In this document: positions 1-4,537 of the stretch, piece by piece
Layout: each line of letters opens with the position of its first letter
Position numbering within the stretch: position 1 is the first letter of the stretch
Assembly: GCA_026399445.1 (NCBI GenBank)
Contig: JAPLRA010000085.1
Span: forward strand, 1 to 7,070
Origin: Sulfuritalea sp.
GTDB lineage: Bacteria > Pseudomonadota > Gammaproteobacteria > Burkholderiales > Rhodocyclaceae
Length of the DNA stretch: 7,070 bases
Reading direction: 5' to 3'
Position numbers and translations under genes: made by a program
The notes under the pieces: generated by a model
What the model was told of the DNA's origin: nothing
Database searches by the model: none
The model's input: the letters and a program-made list of their open reading frames with translations, nothing else

Positions 1-149
1 ACGCCCTCGGCGTTGCAGAGGAAGGGATGGCTCTTGACGATGGCCATCTTGCCTTCCTTCTTGGCGATGGCTTCGAGCTGCGGCACCTTCATGGCATCGC
101 CGATGCCACAGCCGGAGCAGATATACGCGGCGAATTTGTTATCGGCCAT
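1..149 (-). CDS. qmoB: QmoB, quinone-interacting membrane-bound oxidoreductase subunit B (HdrA-like), 5' part only
   Basis: Only the first 49 codons are present; the gene continues beyond base 1. The N-terminus reads MADNKFAAYICSGCGIGDAM, followed by a KSHPFLCN stretch. The paired cysteines near residues 11 and 14 and a later cysteine near 45 are the pattern I recall from the start of QmoB, an HdrA-related iron-sulfur flavoprotein. In the Qmo complex, QmoA and QmoB are the cytoplasmic part and QmoC is the membrane part; together they link APS reductase to the quinone pool. The ATG lies 2 bases after the qmoA stop (TAA-TC-ATG) and is preceded by GGAGG with 10 bases of spacing, so the two genes are clearly one operon. 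The identity rests on the short N-terminus plus the position directly after qmoA. An HdrA-like subunit of another complex is the alternative. Confidence 0.82.
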   Translation of the reverse strand, partial: MADNKFAAYICSGCGIGDAMKVPQLEAIAKKEGKMAIVKSHPFLCNAEG

Positions 150-151
150 GA

Positions 152-1489
152 TTACGCGGCCTCCGTTGAAGCGGTTTTACGAATCACTTGAATGGCGTGC
201 AAGCTCGCCGCAGTGGCACTTTGAACCGAGCGATTGACGTCGAGCGGGCTGGCCGCGGCACCGGCGCCGAACATGCCGCCGTCCTTGCTGCCCTCGATGA
301 AGTTCGACGAATCGAGGATGATGTCATCGGGCAGTTTGACGCCGGTGATCTCGGGTTCCATGCCCACGGCCAGCACCACCAGGTCATGCTCGGTGGCGTA
401 GCGGTGGTAACCCTCGGTATCCACGCCGTGCAGAATCGGGTTGCCGTTTTCCTGGTTCTCGACGATCTTCGCTACCTTGCTCTTGACGAAGCTCACCGTC
501 GAATCCTTCTGCACCATCTGGTAGAAGTCCTCGAAGCGGTCGATGGCGCGGATGTCGATGTAGTAGATCGTCGACTTGCCGGTTTCGCCGAAAGCTTCGC
601 GCACATACTGCGTCTGCTTCAACGAGGCCATGCAACAGATGCGCGAGCAGTGGCGCAAATGGTTCTCATCGCGGGAACCGGCGCACTGGATGAAGGCGAC
701 GTTCTTCGCCTCCTTGCCGTCGCCCGGGCGCAGGATCTTGCCGCCGGTGGGGCCTTGCGGATCGGCCAGACGCTCGAACTCGAGGCTGGTAATCACGTTG
801 GGGAAGCGGTCGTAGCCGTAGGGCTGAATCTTGGGGCTGGTGATGACATTGGGGAAGCGGTCGTAGCCGTAAGGCTGAATCTTGTTGGCGTCATAGGGAC
901 GCCAGCCGGTGGCCCAGATGACGGCGCCGACCTGAAGCGTGACGCTTTCTTCCTTCATTTCCAGGTCGACTGCGCCGACCGGGCAGGCCGCCTTGGCCTT
1001 CTCGCCCTCCGGCGTGCCGACGATGGAGGGGTCGATCACATAGCGCTGCGGATGGGCCATGTTGTGCGGCAGGTAGGCCGCCTTCATCTTGTCCAGGCCG
1101 TAATTCCATGGGTTGGCGATTTCGGCGCTGACCGCCTCGCCGCACTTGCCGCAGGCGGTGCAGTTTTCATTGACGAAGCGCGGGGAGACTTTCAGCGTCA
1201 CCTCGTAGTTGCCTCGGCTGCCCGAAACGGCGGTGACCTCGGTCATGGTCATCAGGCGCACGTTGCGGTTCTGCTTGAGGCGCCGCAGGTTGATTTCCAG
1301 CCCGCAGGTGGGGTGGCACATCTTGGGAAAGTAGCGGTAGAGCCGCGCGGTGCGGCCACCGAGGACGGGGGTCTTTTCGACCAGGATCACCTGCTTGCCG
1401 CATTCCGCGGCTTCAAGCGCCGCCGTCATGCCGCTGATGCCGCCGCCGACGACCAGGATCGTCTGGTTGGTTGCTATTGAAGCCGTCAC
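152..1489 (-). CDS. qmoA: QmoA, quinone-interacting membrane-bound oxidoreductase subunit A (HdrA-like FAD/Fe-S protein)
   Basis: This encodes 445 residues counted from GTG at 1487-1489. The protein is a cytoplasmic flavoprotein of the Qmo complex, which moves electrons between AprBA and quinone; in sulfur oxidisers the flow is expected from APS reductase to quinone. Visible features, in order: a dinucleotide-binding fold with GGGISG at residues 15-20; EKTPVLGGR near 38-46; the CHPTCGLE motif with Cys58 and Cys62; a Cys110-x2-Cys113-x2-Cys116 group with Cys169-Pro; IWATGW near 191-196; and the HdrA-type QCAGSRD...HCSRICC segment with Cys269, 281, 285 and 286. The overall order matches the Desulfovibrio QmoA I recall, which is about 410-420 residues. 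The extra length is partly explained by a 17-residue tandem repeat at 203-236. The GTG start was chosen because GGGAG lies 6 bases upstream and the FAD motif begins at once. A further 54 codons are open upstream to an ATG at 1649-1651, but they show no family likeness. Confidence 0.92.
   Translation of the reverse strand: MTASIATNQTILVVGGGISGMTAALEAAECGKQVILVEKTPVLGGRTARLYRYFPKMCHPTCGLEINLRRLKQNRNVRLMTMTEVTAVSGSRGNYEVTLKVSPRFVNENCTACGKCGEAVSAEIANPWNYGLDKMKAAYLPHNMAHPQRYVIDPSIVGTPEGEKAKAACPVGAVDLEMKEESVTLQVGAVIWATGWRPYDANKIQPYGYDRFPNVITSPKIQPYGYDRFPNVITSLEFERLADPQGPTGGKILRPGDGKEAKNVAFIQCAGSRDENHLRHCSRICCMASLKQTQYVREAFGETGKSTIYYIDIRAIDRFEDFYQMVQKDSTVSFVKSKVAKIVENQENGNPILHGVDTEGYHRYATEHDLVVLAVGMEPEITGVKLPDDIILDSSNFIEGSKDGGMFGAGAAASPLDVNRSVQSATAASLHAIQVIRKTASTEAA
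160..164 (-). promoter_or_regulatory. Ribosome binding site of qmoB
   Basis: GGAGG on the minus strand, 10 bases before the qmoB ATG (147-149). It lies within the last codons of qmoA, so qmoB has its own strong translation signal despite the 2-base gap between the genes. Confidence 0.75.
782..883 (-). repeat. In-frame 51-bp tandem duplication inside qmoA
   Basis: Two adjacent 51-bp units (833-883 and 782-832) encode residues 203-219 and 220-236. Both read KIQPYGYDRFPNVITS, followed by P in the first copy and L in the second. There are four silent differences: positions 791/842 (Ile ATT/ATC), 794/845 (Val GTG/GTC), 797/848 (Asn AAC/AAT) and 821/872 (Pro CCC/CCT). All are third codon positions. 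The only amino-acid difference is the last residue of the unit (783/834, Leu/Pro). The segment lies just after the IWATGWRPYD motif and before LEFERL, where HdrA/QmoA proteins normally carry this stretch once. Confidence 0.97.
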
Positions 1490-1495
1490 GTCGAG

Positions 1496-1500
1496 CTCCC
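1496..1500 (-). promoter_or_regulatory. Ribosome binding site deciding the qmoA GTG start
   Basis: GGGAG on the minus strand with 6 bases to GTG at 1489-1487. This is the only good Shine-Dalgarno match near the start of the conserved part of QmoA, and it decides for the GTG over the upstream ATG at 1651. Confidence 0.72.
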
Positions 1501-1537
1501 GAAAAAAATGGTCTGGTGCAGCCGCGATTCTAGCGGT

Positions 1538-1550
1538 TGCAGAATCTGCA
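1538..1550. promoter_or_regulatory. Candidate operator: 13-bp palindrome upstream of qmoA
   Basis: TGCAGA-A-TCTGCA is a perfect inverted repeat with 6-base arms and one central base. It lies immediately upstream of the possible qmoA -10 box (minus strand 1532-1527), where the spacer and -35 region would be. That position fits a dimeric regulator acting on the qmo promoter. The palindrome is seen directly; its function is inferred. Confidence 0.35.
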
Positions 1551-1677
1551 TCCTGTGCAATCTTCCAATGTTCAAATAGAAAAGCTGAATGCTCGGTCCT
1601 CGGGCCGCCACTTCGTCGCACACTGAAGCAGCCCGGGTTGACGCACATCAAGAAACGCTTTCAACTTCGGATCGACC

Positions 1678-3225
1678 ATGAAACGATTGGTACGAAAGGC
1701 CGACATGGAAAGCCTTGAAAGAACCCGATTCTCCGGTTTGCGTTCGCCCATCGACGACCATCCAGAACTGATTCTCGAAGAGCACGTTCCTTTGTTGAGA
1801 GCAGCGATCTGGATGATGCTGATTGGTTCGGTGGTCTTCATGGTTTTGCTGCTCACGTCGCCGCAGGAGTATCAGCGACGGGTGTATCCGGTAGCGGCCC
1901 TCATCGCCCTCACGGGTGTGTCGCATGTCGTGCTGCGCCACAAGGGGGCGGTGGCGGCCGTGCGTCTCCTCATATTGGGCGGCTGGACGCTTGCGACCTA
2001 TGCAAGCGTTTCCGCCGAAGGCGTGCGGACGCCGATCCTTGCGGCCTATCCGATCATGCTGGTGTTCTCGGGATGGATGCTCGGCGCGCGCTACTGCCTC
2101 GCCTTGTTTGTCGCCAGTTGCGTGGCGGTGATTTCCATGGCGATCGCGCAACACATGGGGGGGATCGGAACTGCGGCGCCGGTCCCTCCTGCCTTCGTCG
2201 CAGTTGCGCAATTGGTCGTCCTGTCGATCAGCGCGGTGATGACTCTGTACCTGCTGCGCTTGTTTCGAGATCGCTATGCCGAAGAGCGACGCTTGAACGG
2301 CGAGGTCACTCAGCATCTGAAAGCGGCCGAGAAGCGCGTGACCGACTTGCGCCTGGTGGCCGAGCATATTCCCTGTCTGGTATTCGAAGGCGATCGGGAG
2401 GGAAGCTGTCTATTTGCCAATCGCGGATTTGAGACGTTCTTTGCACTCCCGATCAACGGGGCAGCCGGAACCCATATCAGCAATTTCATTGAGCCTGATA
2501 CGGCGGGCGGCTTCGCACCGTATCAGGACGCAGTGCTGCGCGGAGAGGTCGTGGAGTTCCCGACGCGGAAGAGATCGGCCGAGGGAGCATGGCGCAATTT
2601 TGACCTTACCCTGGTTCCCAAGCATGCCGCGGAAGGTGAGGGCATCGTTGGCTGGTACGGCCTGATGTACGACGTCACCCGGCGCGAACAGGCGGTTTCA
2701 GAACTGCGCGACAAGGCGATGCACGACGCGCTGACCGGCCTTGCCAATCGGCTGTTTCTTGACGACCGGCTCGCTCATACCGTAGAGCGTGTAGCGCGGG
2801 CACAGACGTCGGCCGCCGTAATGGTTATCGACCTCGATCACTTCAAGGAGGTCAATGACACGCTGGGCCATGCCGCCGGCGACCAGCTCTTGTGCCAGGT
2901 CGCCAGGCGCCTGGAAGCGTCGGTACGTTCTGCCGATACGGTCGCGCGATTCGGTGGTGACGAGTTCGTCGTGGTGATCGAGGGCATCAAGTCGCTCGAG
3001 TCCACCGAAGCCGTGGCCGCGAAGATCCTTGTCGAACTGGCGCTTCCGTTCACGCTCGGCAACGAGACCGCCCGTATAGGCGGCAGCATCGGCGTTGCGG
3101 TCTATCCGGATGCCGGGCGCACTGCCGAGGAACTGCTGCGGGCCGCCGATCTCGCAATGTATGAAGCCAAGGCGGCAGGGCGGAACTGCTATCGGATGTG
3201 CCGGAAAGATCAGAACCTGGTTTGA
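1678..3225 (+). CDS. Membrane-bound PAS-GGDEF diguanylate cyclase
   Basis: The 515-residue protein has about six hydrophobic segments (roughly residues 42-60, 69-86, 94-111, 119-137, 140-158 and 173-193). A charged helical linker (~197-222), a PAS-like domain (~222-340) and a C-terminal GGDEF domain (~350-505) follow. The GGDEF domain opens with DALTGLANR at 350, carries DLDHFKEVND, and has the intact active-site motif GGDEF at 426-430. An RxxD inhibitory site (Arg417-Asp420) lies exactly five residues before it, so product feedback by cyclic di-GMP is expected. No EAL domain is present. The membrane part does not match a named sensor module that I can identify with confidence. The start is uncertain: ATG 1678 has GGA 6 bases upstream, while ATG 1705 (Met10) has a better GAAAGG 5 bases upstream. 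It is divergent from qmoA; a link to sulfur metabolism is not shown. Confidence 0.9.
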   Translation: MKRLVRKADMESLERTRFSGLRSPIDDHPELILEEHVPLLRAAIWMMLIGSVVFMVLLLTSPQEYQRRVYPVAALIALTGVSHVVLRHKGAVAAVRLLILGGWTLATYASVSAEGVRTPILAAYPIMLVFSGWMLGARYCLALFVASCVAVISMAIAQHMGGIGTAAPVPPAFVAVAQLVVLSISAVMTLYLLRLFRDRYAEERRLNGEVTQHLKAAEKRVTDLRLVAEHIPCLVFEGDREGSCLFANRGFETFFALPINGAAGTHISNFIEPDTAGGFAPYQDAVLRGEVVEFPTRKRSAEGAWRNFDLTLVPKHAAEGEGIVGWYGLMYDVTRREQAVSELRDKAMHDALTGLANRLFLDDRLAHTVERVARAQTSAAVMVIDLDHFKEVNDTLGHAAGDQLLCQVARRLEASVRSADTVARFGGDEFVVVIEGIKSLESTEAVAAKILVELALPFTLGNETARIGGSIGVAVYPDAGRTAEELLRAADLAMYEAKAAGRNCYRMCRKDQNLV

Positions 3226-3231
3226 CTTTGC

Positions 3232-3765
3232 CTATGCGCCTGTCGTTTGAACGGCCGCCAGGGTGCGAATCTCGAAGTGAAGTGTTTCCAGGTCGCCGAG
3301 TATCCAGGTCGCCGCCGACGCCCCGAGCCCGGCGACGGTGCCGGGATTGACCAGCCAGGTCAGGCCGCCTGTGATGGTGGGCTGCTGGCGGATTTCTGTT
3401 TCGTGGCTGTGGCCGCAACAGACCAGGTCGTAATCGCCGGTGCAGGCCATGCCGTGGCCGATGTGCGGATAGTGGGTGAGGAAGATGCGTCGCCCGCCCA
3501 GGTTCAGTGTTGCGTCCTGCCCGTAATAGTGCAGTTGATCGTCCGAGTTGTGGGCAATGCGCGCGATGGAAACCGGATCGCCGAGGTTGTTGCCGTGCAC
3601 GGCATGGATCGGCAGACCCAGCTTCAGCGAGGCCCGCAGGGTGTTGCCGCCGATGATGTCGCCGCAGTGGATCACTGCTTCGGCACCCTCCGCCATGCCT
3701 GCGGTAACGGCCGCCGCCATCATCGGGCCACGGTCGTGGCTGTCGGAAAGAATGCAGATTCTCAT
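3232..3765 (-). CDS. YfcE/MJ0936-family metallophosphoesterase
   Basis: The 177-residue protein is a small calcineurin-like phosphoesterase, close to the full length of this family. The two-metal site is complete: Asp8 and His10 (LSDSH), Asp36 (HCGD), Asn59 (HGNN), His98 (LTHYP), and His119 and His121 (CCGHSH). An NPGTV motif near residues 139-143 matches the NPGS motif of the family. Members hydrolyse phosphodiesters in vitro, but the natural substrate is often unknown, so no specific substrate is assigned. There is no signal peptide, so it is expected in the cytoplasm. The ATG overlaps the stop of the upstream 62-residue gene by 4 bases (ATGA), and GGTGA lies 6 bases before it. It is the last gene of a three-gene unit and ends 6 bases from the stop codon of the converging GGDEF gene. 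Confidence 0.88.
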   Translation of the reverse strand: MRICILSDSHDRGPMMAAAVTAGMAEGAEAVIHCGDIIGGNTLRASLKLGLPIHAVHGNNLGDPVSIARIAHNSDDQLHYYGQDATLNLGGRRIFLTHYPHIGHGMACTGDYDLVCCGHSHETEIRQQPTITGGLTWLVNPGTVAGLGASAATWILGDLETLHFEIRTLAAVQTTGA

Positions 3766-3950
3766 GGCGCTTCACCGGGCCTGAACCCGAAGAGTTGATC
3801 GAGGCGAAACTCGCGGATCAGCGCGTCGGCCACGGCTTGGCCATGTTCCCTCGCGACGTCGGCGACGATCAGGCGCGCGCCGTTTTGGTTGTAGCCGCCG
3901 CCGAAGCTGACCTGGGTGGCGAGCAGCTGCCTTGCCTTGTGGAGCGTCAT
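3762..3950 (-). CDS. Small conserved-looking protein of unknown function (62 residues)
   Basis: I do not recognise a family. The protein starts MTLHKARQLLATQVSFGGGY, with a Gly-rich turn (GGGYNQNG, residues 17-24). A probable amphipathic helix (~25-48) follows, then an FGFRPG ending. It has no cysteines, membrane segment or signal peptide. The case for a real gene is its position: the ATG overlaps the stop of the 134-residue gene (ATGA, 3947-3950), and its own stop overlaps the ATG of the phosphoesterase (3762-3765). It therefore exactly fills the gap between two genes, and its translation is probably coupled to theirs. No strong Shine-Dalgarno sequence precedes it, which also fits coupling. 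A partner or regulator of a neighbouring product is possible but not shown. Confidence 0.72.
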   Translation of the reverse strand: MTLHKARQLLATQVSFGGGYNQNGARLIVADVAREHGQAVADALIREFRLDQLFGFRPGEAP

Positions 3951-4351
3951 ATCACCAGCGGGCCGTGGTAGTCATCATCCTGCTCGGGCGTCTTGTTGCC
4001 GAGCGTTTCGGTCAGCGCCGAAGAGCGTGTGCCGTGGTGATCGGCCTGGAGCTGCAGCACATTGGTTACGCAGTCACCGAGATTGTCATAGAAGTCGCGG
4101 CCGGTGCCGAACTGCTCGTCGGCCGAATAGAAGAACTGGCAGCGGAAACGCTGGTCCGCCAGCTTGCTGACGATGAACTCGGCGCCAAGCTCGTTCCAGT
4201 AGAGCGAGGGGCAGGTGGTCAGCGTTTCGCTGGTCGGATCGAGTTGCAGTTCGACGTCGGCCGACTGGAGTTGAACCAAGCGACTGTAACGTTCGAGCAG
4301 GATCTGGTTGACCAGTTGCCATTCGGCATCGGTGAAGTCCGGGATGTTCAT
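3947..4351 (-). CDS. Protein of unknown function (134 residues), first gene of a three-gene unit
   Basis: I do not recognise a family. The protein begins MNIPDFTDAEW and has a helical, acidic N-terminal part, an aromatic middle (CPSLYWNELG near residues 47-56; FRCQFFYSADEQFG near 69-82), three cysteines (47, 71, 94) and an acidic tail (EQDDDYHG). There is no signal peptide or membrane segment, so it should be soluble in the cytoplasm. The same frame is open far upstream, through the intergenic region and antisense to soeA. I start the gene at ATG 4351 because everything upstream has the His/Arg/Val-rich composition of a shadow frame. No strong Shine-Dalgarno sequence is seen. It is divergent from soeA across 186 bases and couples to the next gene through ATGA. 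A role next to the sulfite-oxidising enzyme is only suggested by position. Confidence 0.75.
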   Translation of the reverse strand: MNIPDFTDAEWQLVNQILLERYSRLVQLQSADVELQLDPTSETLTTCPSLYWNELGAEFIVSKLADQRFRCQFFYSADEQFGTGRDFYDNLGDCVTNVLQLQADHHGTRSSALTETLGNKTPEQDDDYHGPLVI

Positions 4352-4537
4352 TGGCGTTTTGCTTTCAGGCAGTGGTCTGCTTGGGCCGGCTACTGTACAG
4401 TGGCCCTTCGAATTCGGACAATCACTGTTGCTTATCCAAAAATAGAAATTATCCCCTTGTGTAGGAGCAGTGCTTAAAGTCAGAATATGGCAACTTGCTA
4501 ATATATCGCGGCGGATTCGTCGCGATTCCCTCCGCCA
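4352..4537. promoter_or_regulatory. AT-rich divergent intergenic region upstream of soeA
   Basis: Within this GC-rich window, about 4411-4505 is clearly richer in A and T, as expected for promoters. On the plus strand TAATAT at 4499-4504 is a good -10 candidate for soeA, giving a short leader, though its best -35 (TTAAAG, 4474-4479) is 19 bases away. TTGCTT (4428-4433) with TATCCC 16 bases on is a weaker alternative. On the minus strand GATAAT (4453-4448) could serve the three-gene unit. A stop codon in the soeA frame at 4499-4501 limits how far upstream that gene can start. Confidence 0.4.
4392..4401. promoter_or_regulatory. Candidate operator or hairpin: ACTGTACAGT palindrome
   Basis: ACTGTACAGT is a perfect 10-bp palindrome. 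It is flanked by GGGCC (4383-4387) and its complement GGCCC (4402-4406), the left one offset by four bases. It lies between the starts of the 134-residue gene and soeA, 41 bases from the former. It could bind a dimeric regulator or form a hairpin in the leader of the minus-strand unit. The function is inferred. Confidence 0.3.

Larger units (their letters stand above)
1490..1677. promoter_or_regulatory. Divergent intergenic region between qmoA and the GGDEF gene
   Basis: This 188-base region should hold the promoter of the qmo operon (minus) and that of the cyclase gene (plus). On the minus strand TAGAAT (1532-1527) resembles a -10 box, but no convincing -35 box sits 16-18 bases upstream; TTGCAC is 22 bases away. 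That would fit an activator-dependent promoter. A run of seven T residues (minus strand of 1502-1508) lies in the qmoA leader without a clear stem before it, so I do not call a terminator or attenuator. I saw no confident promoter for the plus-strand gene. Confidence 0.4.

Noticed and set aside
188..1480. Plus-strand open frame of 430 codons opposite qmoA
   Set aside because: Antisense to a gene with unmistakable FAD and Fe-S motifs. No domain is recognisable, and the stop-free frame follows from codon bias.
1490..1651. 54-codon upstream extension of qmoA to ATG 1651
   Set aside because: The extension has no family likeness, and the GTG at 1489 has a good GGGAG site 6 bases upstream, directly before the conserved flavin-binding start.
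1648..2367. Minus-strand open frame of 239 codons opposite the cyclase gene
   Set aside because: Low-complexity His/Arg/Gln-rich translation. The plus-strand frame holds a full membrane-PAS-GGDEF protein.
3287..3314. Short direct repeat TCCAGGTCGCCG (3287-3298 and 3303-3314) near the end of the phosphoesterase gene
   Set aside because: 12 bases at a 16-base offset, read in different codon frames. In GC-rich coding sequence this can easily arise by chance.
3050..3775. Minus-strand open frame of 241 codons overlapping the phosphoesterase gene in another frame
   Set aside because: Arg/Pro/His-rich shadow of the phosphoesterase, whose frame has all seven metal-binding residues.
4487..4501. Five-codon frame ATG GCA ACT TGC TAA upstream of soeA as a leader peptide
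   Set aside because: AGGAG at 4463-4467 is too far from this ATG, and no attenuator-like structure follows.
4506..4525. TCGCG/CGCGA inverted repeat before soeA
   Set aside because: Five-base arms with a 10-base loop in GC-rich sequence are too weak to call.
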